64,000 bases of DNA, taken from an uncultured Kiloniellales bacterium (GTDB lineage Bacteria; Pseudomonadota; Alphaproteobacteria; Kiloniellales; JAKSDN01). The notes beneath the pieces are model-generated. The model saw only the letters and a program-made list of their open reading frames with translations, was not told where the DNA came from and did not search any database. The stretch lies in contig CAMYKD010000011.1 in NCBI GenBank assembly GCA_947258885.1, positions 5,834 to 69,833 of the forward strand. The letters are read 5' to 3'. A program made the position numbers and the translations under genes. This document shows, one piece after another, positions 27,961 to 36,130 of this stretch; position 1 is the stretch's first letter, and each line of letters starts with the position of its first letter.

Positions 27961-27992
27961 GTGCGCAGGACACGGCGAGAAATGGGGGGAGA

Positions 27993-28796
27993 ATGAGCGG
28001 GCGCGTTCTCATCGTTGCCGGATCGGACTCGGGCGGTGGCGCCGGAATCCAGGCGGACATCAAGACGGTCACCGCGTTGGGCGGCTATGCGGCCACGGCG
28101 GTCACGGCCCTGACGGCGCAAAATACCGAGGGTGTCTTCGGCATTGTACCGGTCGACCCGGACTTCATCCGCCAGCAGATGACCCTGGTGCTGGAGGACA
28201 TCGGTGCCGATGCGGTCAAGACCGGCATGTTGCACGACGCCGCCGTGATCGATGCCGTGTCCGACGTTCTCGACGACCTGGACGACCGGATCCCGGTCGT
28301 CGTCGATCCGGTCATGGTGGCCCAGAGCGGCGCCTCCCTGCTCGCATCCGAGGCGGTGCAGACGCTCGTCCGGCGCTTGGCTCTGCGCGCCACGCTCCTG
28401 ACCCCCAACGTGCACGAGGCCGAAAGGCTGACCGGCCTGACGATCGGCTCTGTGACCGACATGAAGCACGCGGCGGGCATGATGCTGACCATCGGCTGCA
28501 AGGCGGTTTTGCTCAAGGGCGGCCACCTGGGCGGCGACACGGTAGTCGACGTGCTGGCCCGCGAGGAGGAGGTCGTGCAGTTCGAGAACCCGCGGATCGA
28601 CACGCCGAACCTGCACGGCACCGGCTGCACCCTGGCCTCGGCGACCGCCACGGGGCTCGCCCAGGGTTTGAGCCTGCACAAGGCCTACAGCCGCGCGCGC
28701 GCCTACCTGCAGGAGGCGATTCGCACCGCTCCGGGCCTGGGCCACGGCAGCGGCCCGCTCAACCACGGCCACACGGTGCGGCCCTTCGACGGTTAG
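27993..28796 (+). CDS. thiD: Bifunctional HMP kinase / HMP-phosphate kinase
   Basis: Phosphorylates hydroxymethylpyrimidine twice for thiamine synthesis. The 267 residues show AGSDSGGGAGIQADIKT, the ribokinase-type anion hole NLHGTGCTLASATATGLAQG and VDPVMVAQSG. ATG 27993 follows a purine-rich GGGGGAGA; the track start (TTG 27957) overlaps glmM and adds twelve residues. No TPP riboswitch-like element is seen before it. It is the second thiamine-pathway-type gene in the window. Confidence 0.94.
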   Translation: MSGRVLIVAGSDSGGGAGIQADIKTVTALGGYAATAVTALTAQNTEGVFGIVPVDPDFIRQQMTLVLEDIGADAVKTGMLHDAAVIDAVSDVLDDLDDRIPVVVDPVMVAQSGASLLASEAVQTLVRRLALRATLLTPNVHEAERLTGLTIGSVTDMKHAAGMMLTIGCKAVLLKGGHLGGDTVVDVLAREEEVVQFENPRIDTPNLHGTGCTLASATATGLAQGLSLHKAYSRARAYLQEAIRTAPGLGHGSGPLNHGHTVRPFDG

Positions 28797-28838
28797 GCGG
28801 AGACCCGAGGCCCCCAAAGGCTGGATCTGTTTCGCGGC

Positions 28839-29258
28839 CTACTGGTCCACGTCGTCGATGTCCGACTGGCCGGTCATGCGCCGGCGAATGTGCGACCAGG
28901 ATATGCCCACGGCCAGGATCGTGGCGAGGATGACCAGGATCACATAGGTCATGATCTTGGGGCGGTCCGCGTCGAGCAAGCCCACGTCGATCATCACCCA
29001 GACGATCGCGCCGAAGAGAGCCACGGCCAGCGCCAGGCCGATCACGCCGATCGAGCGCCACGTCGCCCGCATGAAGATCACGTAGAGGATCAGCAAGGCC
29101 ACGCCGACGAGCGCCTGGAGGGCCAGATTGTCGGAGCCCGGCGCGGTCACCCAGCGGTAGTACGAGTATTGCGTCGGGTTGAAGGTCGCGAAGACCAAAA
29201 TCAGGGCGACGACCCAGCGGATCAGGAAACCGGTCGCATTGAACGCGGTGCGGGCCAT
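28839..29258 (-). CDS. Small four-helix membrane protein (DUF6524-like)
   Basis: A 139-residue protein with four predicted transmembrane helices: FLIRWVVALILVFATFNP, LQALVGVALLILYVIFM, IGVIGLALAVALFGAIVWV and IMTYVILVILATILAVGISW. The first helix is followed by the motif NPTQYSYYRWV. I associate this layout with the uncharacterised DUF6524 family, from memory. It has a charged C-terminus (DIDDVDQ). It converges with thiD and diverges from the stress-protein gene. Function unknown. Confidence 0.75.
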   Translation of the reverse strand: MARTAFNATGFLIRWVVALILVFATFNPTQYSYYRWVTAPGSDNLALQALVGVALLILYVIFMRATWRSIGVIGLALAVALFGAIVWVMIDVGLLDADRPKIMTYVILVILATILAVGISWSHIRRRMTGQSDIDDVDQ

Positions 29259-29464
29259 GGCGTTGCCTCGGAAGTGAACGTGCTCGGAAGGCTTTACCCC
29301 GCCTTGCCGCGGAACGAAAGCGGGAATTCGCCGCGCGAGGCCGGCGCGCCCCGGATTTTCCGGATGCCGGCGGGTGTCGAATTCGTCGCTGTCCGATGCT
29401 AGTATGCGCGACCTTCTGGGAGTTCGGGCGCCGCGGGCGACCCGAAATCGATCGGAGGCGTGTC

Positions 29465-30322
29465 ATGGTCATGAAATCCATTCTTGTCTCTGTCGAGGAG
29501 AGCGATGCGCTGTCCTCGGTCCTGACGACGGCGCTGCTCGCGGCGCAGCGGTTCGGCAGCACGATCGAGGGTCTCTGCCCCAGGTCCGCGATGGGCGCCT
29601 TCGTGGTCGTCGAAGGCATGTCGGCGGCGACTTCGGCCGCCTTGGAGAGCTTCGAAGTCGAGGAGCAGGAGCGCATGCGGCGCGCCCGCGAACTGTTCCG
29701 CAGCTTCATGGAGGATCGGGGCGTTGCTTGGGGCGGCCCGGGAAAATCCTCCAAGGAGGTCTCCGCCGGATGGGTGCCGGAGCTTCCGCCCGGCGATGAG
29801 GCCGTCACCCAGCGCGGCCGGCTCTACGACCTCATCGTAGCCGGCCGCCCGGCGCCCGGGGCGGCCGTGCCCCGAATGAGCACGCTGGAGGCCCTGATCT
29901 TCGAGAGCGGCCGGCCCGTCCTGATCGCCCCGCCCGCGCCGCCCGAAGCGCTCGGCGAGGTGATCGTGGTCGCCTGGAACGGCAGCACGGAAAGCGCCCG
30001 GGCGGTCGCCCTGGCCATGCCCTTCCTGGCCCAGGCCAGGACGGTGCATGTGCTCGCCGTCGAGGGCGGCTCCGTGCCGGGGCCCAACGCCGGAGAGCTG
30101 GCCGAGCATCTCGTCCGCAACGGCCTGCCCGCCGAGGCGACCGGCATCCGGCCGGAGGGCCGGTCGATTGGCGAGGCGATCCTCGAGGAGACCTCCTCGC
30201 TCGGCGCCGACCTGCTGGTCAAGGGCGCCTATACCCACAGCCGGCTGCGCCAGATGATCTTCGGCGGGGCGACCAGCCATATCCTGGCGGAGGCCGGCCT
30301 GCCCGTCCTGATGGCGCACTGA
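29465..30322 (+). CDS. Universal stress protein (tandem Usp domains)
   Basis: The 285 residues form two UspA-like halves. The first (KSILVSVEESDALSSVLTTA) is degenerate. The second has the ATP/phosphate-binding-like loop LLVKGAYTHSRLRQMIFGGATSHIL near the C-terminus, close to the G-x2-G-x9-G(S/T) pattern. I start at ATG 29465, preceded by GGAGG six bases upstream, rather than the track start at 29396. It is convergent with the MocR regulator gene, only nine bases apart. Exact role unknown. Confidence 0.85.
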   Translation: MVMKSILVSVEESDALSSVLTTALLAAQRFGSTIEGLCPRSAMGAFVVVEGMSAATSAALESFEVEEQERMRRARELFRSFMEDRGVAWGGPGKSSKEVSAGWVPELPPGDEAVTQRGRLYDLIVAGRPAPGAAVPRMSTLEALIFESGRPVLIAPPAPPEALGEVIVVAWNGSTESARAVALAMPFLAQARTVHVLAVEGGSVPGPNAGELAEHLVRNGLPAEATGIRPEGRSIGEAILEETSSLGADLLVKGAYTHSRLRQMIFGGATSHILAEAGLPVLMAH

Positions 30323-30331
30323 CCTTCGGTA

Positions 30332-31720
30332 TCACACCAGGGGGAAACGGCTTTCGGGGCGGCTCGCCAGAAGGTCCGACAAGACGGCCAGCGCCTTGTC
30401 GACCTGCGCCCGGCTGCGTGCAGCCTGCAAGCAGACGCGCGCGGCGTGAGGCACCTGCTGGCGGCCGACCGCGAAAACCTCGGCCGGGGCGATGCCGACG
30501 CCGCGCGCACGAGCCTCGGCGGCAAAGACCTCGCGCCGCCAGGGCTCGGGCAGCTTGAGCCACAGGTGGAAGGCCTCCGGATGGGTCTCGATCTCCGCGC
30601 CGGCCATCGCGCCGGCCGCGATCGCCTGCCGCGCCTTGGCCTCGGCGCGCTGCCACAGCGCCATGCGCCGGGCCTGGCCGCTGCGGATCAGGCGCGCGGC
30701 CACCTCGGCCATCAGGGGTGAAGCCATCAGAGTGCTGGCCCGCAGGCCGGCGCCGATGGCATCCAGGAGGCGCTTGTCGGCCCTCAGGTAGCCGATGCGC
30801 AGGCCGGGCGCGACGCTCTTCGAAAGACCGGTTACGTAGACCGAGCGCTCCGGCGCGAAGCTCGACAGTGGCGCCGGCGCCCGCCCGGGCAGGAATCCGT
30901 AGACGTCGTCCTCGACGATGGCGACGTCGTGTCTTTCGCAGATTCGCGCGATCTCGCACCGCCGTTCCTCGGGCATGACCGACGCGGTCGGGTTCTGCAG
31001 CGTCGGGATGCAGTAGAGCACCTTCGCCCCGGTCGCCCGGCAGGCGGCGTCCAAGGCCTCGGGCAGCACGCCGTGTTCGTCCAACGGCAGGCCGTGCAGC
31101 CGCAGCTCAAGCAGCGCGGCGATCGACTTGATGCCGTAGTAGGTCAGCTCCTCGGTCAGCACCACGTCGCCCGGCCGGGCGAGGGCCGCCACGGCCAGCA
31201 GCATGCCGTGCTGCGCCCCCGCGGTGACTACGACGTCGTCGGGTGCGGCGGCGAGCCCCCCCGCGCTCATCCAGTGTGCCCCGGCGGCACGGTGCCCGGC
31301 CAACCCCAGACCCATGTCATAGGCCAGAAAGCGCCCAAGCTGACCGTCCGCGCCGATCTCCGCGACGGTATCGGCCACGAGTTGTTGATCCGGGGGGCTG
31401 GGCGGCAGGTTGAAGGACAGGTCGACGAAGCCGCTTTCCGCCTCATCCTTGACCGGCAAGGGCATGTCGGTCGGCACCCGCTCGCGCACGAAGGTGCCGC
31501 GGCCGACCTCGCCGGCGATCAGGCCGCGGCGCTCGGCCTCGCCATAGGCGCGGGTCACGGTGCCCACGGTGACGCCGAGCCGCCAAGCCAACTCGCGGTG
31601 GGTCGGCAGGCGCTCGCGCGCGGCCAGACGGCCCGCGCCAATGTCTTCGGCCAGGGCCTCGGCGATGGCGATGTAACGCGGGCCGCCGTGTCCTTCGAGA
31701 GAGGGGTGCCAAGTTGTCAT
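30332..31720 (-). CDS. MocR/GntR-type transcriptional regulator with aminotransferase domain
   Basis: A fusion of a GntR winged helix (about 15-85: AIAEALAEDIGAGRLAARER, then VTVGTVTRAYGEAERRGLI) and a fold-type I aminotransferase-like domain. The PLP lysine is in YVTGLSKSVAPGLRIGYL. MocR proteins (PdxR, GabR, TauR) sense PLP or amino compounds and often control a divergent gene. The 462 residues match the family. I start at ATG 31720 (MTTWHPSLEG), which lies inside an operator-like palindrome; the track start at 31756 would put the operator within the gene. The likely target is the divergent DUF1127-EamA-PhzF-cupin-GNAT operon. Confidence 0.9.
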   Translation of the reverse strand: MTTWHPSLEGHGGPRYIAIAEALAEDIGAGRLAARERLPTHRELAWRLGVTVGTVTRAYGEAERRGLIAGEVGRGTFVRERVPTDMPLPVKDEAESGFVDLSFNLPPSPPDQQLVADTVAEIGADGQLGRFLAYDMGLGLAGHRAAGAHWMSAGGLAAAPDDVVVTAGAQHGMLLAVAALARPGDVVLTEELTYYGIKSIAALLELRLHGLPLDEHGVLPEALDAACRATGAKVLYCIPTLQNPTASVMPEERRCEIARICERHDVAIVEDDVYGFLPGRAPAPLSSFAPERSVYVTGLSKSVAPGLRIGYLRADKRLLDAIGAGLRASTLMASPLMAEVAARLIRSGQARRMALWQRAEAKARQAIAAGAMAGAEIETHPEAFHLWLKLPEPWRREVFAAEARARGVGIAPAEVFAVGRQQVPHAARVCLQAARSRAQVDKALAVLSDLLASRPESRFPLV

Positions 31721-31749
31721 GGTGACAATGTAGCTGTTGACGGTCACAA
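31714..31749. promoter_or_regulatory. Paired operator of the MocR-type regulator
   Basis: TTGTCATGGTGACAA at 31714-31728 is a perfect 6-3-6 palindrome. A second related site, TGTTGACGGTCACAA at 31735-31749, follows 21 bp later centre to centre, i.e. two helical turns. The first covers the regulator's start codon. Same-face repeated sites match what is known of MocR binding (direct repeats). Regulation of both the regulator and the divergent operon is inferred. Confidence 0.6.
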
Positions 31750-31778
31750 TTGGCAAGAATTATCATCATTCTTCGGGA

Positions 31779-31799
31779 TATCAATATATTGTATTGATA
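31779..31799 (+). promoter_or_regulatory. AT-rich inverted repeat before the DUF1127 gene
   Basis: TATCAATA-TATTG-TATTGATA is a perfect 8-5-8 inverted repeat about 17 bp before the ATG of the DUF1127 gene. It probably overlaps the -10 region or transcription start, and a good AGGAG ribosome-binding site follows it. Confidence 0.5.
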
Positions 31800-31815
31800 C
31801 AATTAGGAGAGTTCG

Positions 31816-32046
31816 ATGCATACAATTCCTGGGCAGCCCGATTTGCAGGACGGATTGACGGCCCTCGGCCATCGCTGGACTCCGCAGCGCTTGGCGTGGC
31901 GCGCCCTCGAGATCCTGCTGCTCTGGCAGGACCGGGCGACACAGCGCCATGCCCTGGCCACGCTCGACGACCGTCTGCTCGAGGACATGGGTCTCAGTCG
32001 CGGCGTGGCCGCCGCCGAGGCCGCGAAGCCGTTCTGGCGGGCCTAG
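31816..32046 (+). CDS. DUF1127 domain protein
   Basis: A 76-residue basic protein whose C-terminal half (WQDRATQRHALATLDDRLLEDMGLSR) is the DUF1127 (YjiS-like) motif. Small DUF1127 proteins are abundant in alphaproteobacteria; some influence phosphate or carbon metabolism and RNA turnover, but no general function is set. ATG 31816 follows TTAGGAGAG. It begins the operon divergent from the MocR regulator and lies four bases before the exporter gene. It could be a regulator or simply a marker gene of the regulon. Confidence 0.85.
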   Translation: MHTIPGQPDLQDGLTALGHRWTPQRLAWRALEILLLWQDRATQRHALATLDDRLLEDMGLSRGVAAAEAAKPFWRA

Positions 32047-32050
32047 GCTC

Positions 32051-32971
32051 GTGTCGGGCGGATCGGTCCGGTCCGCGGCCGCAGCCCCGGCAGGGGGCCG
32101 CTGGGCGGTGCTCGGCACCGCGCTGCTGGCCGTGACTTTCTGGGGGGCGACGCCGGTCGCCACCAAGCTGGCGGTCTCGGGGTTCGACCCGCTCGCCGTC
32201 GGCCTGCTGCGCACCCTGCTTGCGGGCCTCCTGGCCGTGCCCCTGCTGGCCTTGGCGCGTCTCGCGCCGCCCAAGGCGCCGGCCGGGCGGGCGCTGCTCG
32301 CCGTTTCGGCCCTGGGCGGTTTCGTGCTCTTTCCCTTGCTGTTCAGTCTCGGCCTCGGCCGGACCAGCGCGGCCCACGGCGCGCTGATCCTGGCCGTGTT
32401 GCCGATCTTCACCGGGCTGATCGCCGCCGCGTTGGAGCGCCGCCGGCCCAGGGCGCGCTGGTGGCTGGGCGCCGGCCTGGCCATAGCCGGCACGGTGTGG
32501 CTGATCGCCGGGCGCTTCGGCCTCGCGGGCCCCGGCGCAAGCCTGAGCGGGGACCTGCTGGTGATGGCCTCGGCGCTGGCCGCCTCGACCGGCTACGTCG
32601 CCGGGGCCAGGGCCGCGCGCGACACGGGCACCTGGGCGGTGACCTTCTGGGGCCTCGCCCTGGGCGGCCTCGCCCTGCTGCCGGTGCTGCCCTTCGTGGT
32701 GGCTCCCGCCGAGCTGGTCCAGGCCGAGGCCAGCGTGTGGCTCAGCCTGCTCTACCTGGCGGGCGTTGCGTCGATCCTGGCCTATGCCGCCTGGTACTGG
32801 GCGCTCGGCCAGGGCGACATCGCGCGCACCGGCCTGATCCAGTTCGCCCAGCCGGTAGTCGGCCTGGTCCTGGCCGCGCTTATCCTGCGCGAAGCGTTGA
32901 CCTGGCCGCTGCTCTTGGCCGCCTTCGTCATCATCGGCGGCGTGGCGCTCGCACAAGGCAAACCGTCGTAA
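32051..32971 (+). CDS. EamA-family (DMT) transporter
   Basis: A drug/metabolite-type exporter with about ten transmembrane helices in two EamA repeats (first AVLGTALLAVTFWGATPVAT, second starting LSGDLLVMASALAASTGYVA). The 306 residues start at GTG 32051, just after the DUF1127 stop. Relatives export amino acids or related metabolites. Its place in a MocR-controlled operon with PhzF, cupin and GNAT genes suggests efflux of an amino-acid-like compound. Substrate cannot be told from sequence. Confidence 0.87.
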   Translation: MSGGSVRSAAAAPAGGRWAVLGTALLAVTFWGATPVATKLAVSGFDPLAVGLLRTLLAGLLAVPLLALARLAPPKAPAGRALLAVSALGGFVLFPLLFSLGLGRTSAAHGALILAVLPIFTGLIAAALERRRPRARWWLGAGLAIAGTVWLIAGRFGLAGPGASLSGDLLVMASALAASTGYVAGARAARDTGTWAVTFWGLALGGLALLPVLPFVVAPAELVQAEASVWLSLLYLAGVASILAYAAWYWALGQGDIARTGLIQFAQPVVGLVLAALILREALTWPLLLAAFVIIGGVALAQGKPS

Positions 32972-32986
32972 CGAAGGAGAAACCCG

Positions 32987-33772
32987 ATGCCCCAGGAACT
33001 GCCGATCTATCAAGTCGACGCCTTCGCGTCCGAGGTCTTTGCCGGTAATCCGGCGGCGGTCTGCCCGCTGGACACCTGGCTGCCGGACGAGGTCATGCAG
33101 GCGGTCGCCGCCGAGAACAACCTGTCCGAGACGGCGTTCATGGTAAGGAACGGCGCGGACTACGATCTGCGCTGGTTCACCCCGGCCGTTGAGGTCGATC
33201 TCTGCGGCCACGCGACCCTGGGCGGCGCCTATGTCGTCGCAACCTATCTGGAGCCGGGCCGGGAACAGATCGTGTTCCATTCGAAGAGCGGGCCGCTCAC
33301 CGTGACCCGCGACGGTGCGCTCTTCACCCTGGACTTTCCGTCCAAGCCGCCCGAGCGGCTCGGCGACCATGCGGCGGCCGAGGCCGCCCTGGGGAGCGCA
33401 GTCGAGGAGCTGTGGCGCGCCGACAAGACCATGGCGGTGCTGGTCGACGAGGCGGCCGTTCTGGCGGCCCGCCCGAACCTGGCCAAGGTGGCTGCCCTGC
33501 CGGGCGACGGCCTGATCGTCACGGCGCTGGGCCGGGAGCACGATTTCGTGTCCCGCTACTTCGCGCCCCATGCCGGCATCCCCGAGGACCCGGTGACCGG
33601 CTCGGCGCACTGCGTGCTGACGCCCTACTGGGCCAGGCGCCTCGACAGGGCACGCTTGAGCGCCCGCCAGGTCTCGGCGCGCGGCGGCGAGCTGGTGGTC
33701 GAGGACCGCGGCGAGCGGGTCTTGATCTCGGGCCGCGTCGCGCCTTATCTCGAGGGGCGCATCCGCGTATAA
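32987..33772 (+). CDS. PhzF-family isomerase-like protein
   Basis: The 261 residues match the PhzF/YddE fold: start YQVDAFASEVFAGNPAAVC, the acid-base glutamate in NNLSETAFM, the loop CGHATLGGAY and the C-terminal half motif GIPEDPVTGSAHCVL. PhzF of phenazine synthesis isomerises dihydro-hydroxyanthranilate, but most homologues have unknown substrates. No other phenazine genes are present, so that pathway is not implied. It lies 15 bp after the exporter gene. Confidence 0.9.
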   Translation: MPQELPIYQVDAFASEVFAGNPAAVCPLDTWLPDEVMQAVAAENNLSETAFMVRNGADYDLRWFTPAVEVDLCGHATLGGAYVVATYLEPGREQIVFHSKSGPLTVTRDGALFTLDFPSKPPERLGDHAAAEAALGSAVEELWRADKTMAVLVDEAAVLAARPNLAKVAALPGDGLIVTALGREHDFVSRYFAPHAGIPEDPVTGSAHCVLTPYWARRLDRARLSARQVSARGGELVVEDRGERVLISGRVAPYLEGRIRV

Positions 33773-33801
33773 AGGGCACACCGCAGAAGCAGGAGGGAAC
33801 G

Positions 33802-34281
33802 ATGGCCCGTGACGTCCATCCGCCTGCGCTGGATCCGCAGTCCGTGCCGTCCCGCCAGGGGTCTTCCTATCCCGAGCCGTTCAAGGGACCGGTCGAGGGA
33901 CGCGGCAAGCGCGCCCTCGGCGAGATCCTTGGCCTCACGAACTACGGCGTCAACCACGTGCGCCTCGCTCCTGGCGCCTGGTCGGCCCAGCGCCACTGGC
34001 ACAGCCACGAGGACGAGTTCGTCTATGTCCTCGAGGGCGAGCTCACCCTGGTCACAGACGCGGGCGAGCAGGCGCTCGCGGCCGGCATGGCGGCCGGTTT
34101 CCCCGCCGGCGTGGCCGACGGCCACCACCTGGTCAACAACAGCGGCCGGTGGGCCGCCTACCTCGAGATCGGCGACCGCTCGGCCGACGACGAGGTGCGG
34201 TATTCCGACATCGACCTGTTCCTGCCGAGCCGGCGGAACGGCCAGGTCTTCACCGACAAGACGGGCACGCCCTACCGATGA
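33802..34281 (+). CDS. Cupin domain protein
   Basis: The 159 residues contain a single cupin barrel. Motif 1 is HWHSHEDEFVYVLEGE and motif 2 is GFPAGVADGHHLVNN, giving the usual three-histidine, one-glutamate metal site. Start ATG 33802 follows AGGAGGG. Many such small cupins bind sugars or amino-acid derivatives. Its stop overlaps the GNAT ATG (ATGA), so the two are tightly coupled. Confidence 0.9.
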   Translation: MARDVHPPALDPQSVPSRQGSSYPEPFKGPVEGRGKRALGEILGLTNYGVNHVRLAPGAWSAQRHWHSHEDEFVYVLEGELTLVTDAGEQALAAGMAAGFPAGVADGHHLVNNSGRWAAYLEIGDRSADDEVRYSDIDLFLPSRRNGQVFTDKTGTPYR

Positions 34282-34790
34282 CCGGGCCGGCGGCGCAGGC
34301 GATCTCGATCGACCCGGCGCAAGGACCGGCGGAGATGGCCGCGGTGCGCGAGCTGTTCCTCGAGTACGCGGGATGGCTCGACTTCGACCTCTGCTTCCAA
34401 GGCTTCGAACAGGAGCTGGAGACGCTCCCGGGCAAATACGCGCCGCCGCGTGGCGGGCTCTGGCTCGCCAGGGTGGGCGGAGTCCCGGCCGGTGTCGTGG
34501 GCCTGCGCCCGCTGGACGGGGGTGTCTGCGAGCTGAAGCGGCTCTGGGTCCGGCCGGCCTTCCGCGGCCACGGCCTCGGCCGCCGTCTGACCGAGACCGC
34601 GGTCGCGGCGGCGCAGACCGCCGGCTACGGCACCATGCGGCTGGACACTATCGGCGGGCAGATGCAAGAGGCCCGTGCGCTCTACGAGAGCCTGGGCTTC
34701 CGCGAGACCGAGGCCTATTACCACAACCCGCATCCCGGGGCCGACTACCTGGAACTGGACCTCGACACTCGCGGCGCCGTGGAACGTTAG
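34278..34790 (+). CDS. GNAT-family N-acetyltransferase
   Basis: The 170 residues have the GNAT core: ELKRLWVRPAFRGHGLGRRL supplies the acetyl-CoA pyrophosphate loop (RGHGLG), followed by the C-terminal ALYESLGFRETEAYYHNP. ATG 34278 overlaps the cupin stop. It is last in the MocR-controlled operon. Acetylation of an amine or amino acid before export is a reasonable guess from context only. Confidence 0.9.
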   Translation: MTGPAAQAISIDPAQGPAEMAAVRELFLEYAGWLDFDLCFQGFEQELETLPGKYAPPRGGLWLARVGGVPAGVVGLRPLDGGVCELKRLWVRPAFRGHGLGRRLTETAVAAAQTAGYGTMRLDTIGGQMQEARALYESLGFRETEAYYHNPHPGADYLELDLDTRGAVER

Positions 34791-34846
34791 AAGGCGGCGG
34801 AGTTCCGGTCTTTGCCGACGCTCGGAGAGCCTGGCGGCAAGGCTCA

Positions 34847-34889
34847 AGGCTCGGGCGGCGCAAGACTGCACCCTTGCGTGCCCGAGCCT
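34847..34889. terminator. Bidirectional terminator hairpin
   Basis: AGGCTCGGGC pairs perfectly with GCCCGAGCCT (10 bp), continued after a single-base bulge by GCGCAAG/CTTGCGT (7 bp, one G-U), with an eight-base loop. It sits between the convergent GNAT and MHYT genes, and TCTTTG follows on the plus strand. Confidence 0.75.
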
Positions 34890-34953
34890 CTTTGCCTCGA
34901 TTCCGATGCGTGCCTGTCTCGAAGCGGACATCAGGCTCTTCGACGCTTGGTTC

Positions 34954-35787
34954 CTATGCGCTTTGTCCAGAATCTTGCAGGCTGCGCGTACCGAGATCCC
35001 TTTTTTCTTCGACGTTCGCGACGAGCCAAGACAGACCGAGGACGACGAAGGCCACGACGCCGATGATAAGGGCGAGCTTGGAATCGTCCAGGGCCAAGCC
35101 TCCGGGCGCACCGGCGTTCGACTCGCCCGCCAACAGGAAATTCGTGGCGGCCATACCGGTGTAGTGCATCAGGGTGACGGAAAGTCCCATCACCAGCGCC
35201 GTCATCATGCGGTGATCCGGCTTTTCGTTCGCTCTGGCTTCGACGGTGTAGGACATCAGCCGCAGGGCCAGGCACGACAGCAGCACGGCGACAACGATCG
35301 AGGCGCCGAACCAAATCGGATCGTAGCGGATCGCGGTGTCCATGCGCATGGCCGCCATGCCGGTGTAGTGCATGAGGCCAATGCCGGCGCCGAGCACGGT
35401 GCCGCCGAGAACGAGACGCCCGAGGCCCCGGGATTTCCGGCTCACGAAGTTGAAGGCGAAGCCGCTCGCCGCCATGGCGAACACGGCCGACAGGGCTGTG
35501 ATCAGCAGGTCATAGCGCGCGGTCCGGCCATAGCCCATTTCAAGGGCCAGCATGGCCACGAAGTGCATCGTCCAAATACCGGTGCCCATGGCGACCGCGC
35601 CGATCACCAGCCACTTCATCCTGGCCGCGGGATTGGATGCGGCGATAACGCGTTCGACCAGATGAAACGAGGTATAGGATGCGAAGACAACCACCGTATA
35701 AGACAAGAAAACAAGCCAAACGTCGTATGACTGGCCTATGACAGCTGCGTCGCTGTGCTGCTCCATTAGGAAAAATTCCGACAACAT
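34954..35787 (-). CDS. MHYT-domain membrane sensor protein
   Basis: An integral membrane protein with seven predicted helices and the conserved MHYT repeats: GTGIWTMHFVAMLALEM, GIGLMHYTGMAAMRM and SVTLMHYTGMAATNFL. MHYT domains are proposed to bind copper and sense oxygen, CO or NO. Unlike many members there is no GGDEF/EAL or kinase output domain, so the protein is sensor-only. ATG 35787 has GGGAG nine bases upstream; the track start at 35796 directly abuts that site. It is preceded by an unusually long leader with a Fur-like palindrome. Confidence 0.88.
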   Translation of the reverse strand: MLSEFFLMEQHSDAAVIGQSYDVWLVFLSYTVVVFASYTSFHLVERVIAASNPAARMKWLVIGAVAMGTGIWTMHFVAMLALEMGYGRTARYDLLITALSAVFAMAASGFAFNFVSRKSRGLGRLVLGGTVLGAGIGLMHYTGMAAMRMDTAIRYDPIWFGASIVVAVLLSCLALRLMSYTVEARANEKPDHRMMTALVMGLSVTLMHYTGMAATNFLLAGESNAGAPGGLALDDSKLALIIGVVAFVVLGLSWLVANVEEKRDLGTRSLQDSGQSA

Positions 35788-36130
35788 CTCATACATCTCC
35801 CAATACTGTTCAAGGCGGGATCACCGCATCCCTTCGTACGGTAGCCGGTGGCCGCGATGCCGCCTTCTGTGCGTTACCGATGGAGACAGGTTGTCTCGGC
35901 TCTGTGACGTGCTTCCGCCGACGGCAAAAGCACCGGCCGATAACCCAACCTGCCCTTGGCAAGCCTCCATTCGACAAGAGATATGAAATATCGCTGAAAT
36001 TTTACTTAGGAATGATTATCATTCACAGGCCATTTGTGTAGAATATCCACGCTGGGCCAGAGCAGTCTCGAGATTAGCGGACCCGGCGCGCGCGGCCACC
36101 CATGGCGCCATATGCCCTTGGAGGGCCGCC
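35788..36130 (-). promoter_or_regulatory. 343-bp gene-free leader of the MHYT gene, with Fur-like palindrome
   Basis: No gene is supported here; the plus-strand 35738-35986 ORF is antisense to the MHYT start. GAATGATTATCATTC at 36010-36024 is a 7-1-7 palindrome close to the core of a Fur box. Flanking sequence is markedly AT-rich (AAATATCGCTGAAATTTTAC). Read on the minus strand, the leader contains possible stems GTGCTT/AAGCAC and GAGACA/TGTCTC. It could be an iron-regulated promoter with a structured 5' UTR, or could encode a small RNA. Confidence 0.45.

Noticed and set aside
27957-27992. TPP riboswitch before thiD
   Set aside because: thiD follows glmM directly and there is no room or sequence for a thi-box.
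32987-33772. Phenazine biosynthesis suggested by the PhzF-like gene
   Set aside because: No other phz genes are nearby, and most PhzF-fold proteins are unrelated to phenazines.
35738-35986. 82-residue plus-strand ORF
   Set aside because: It overlaps the start of the MHYT gene in antisense, has no ribosome-binding site and no family-like sequence.
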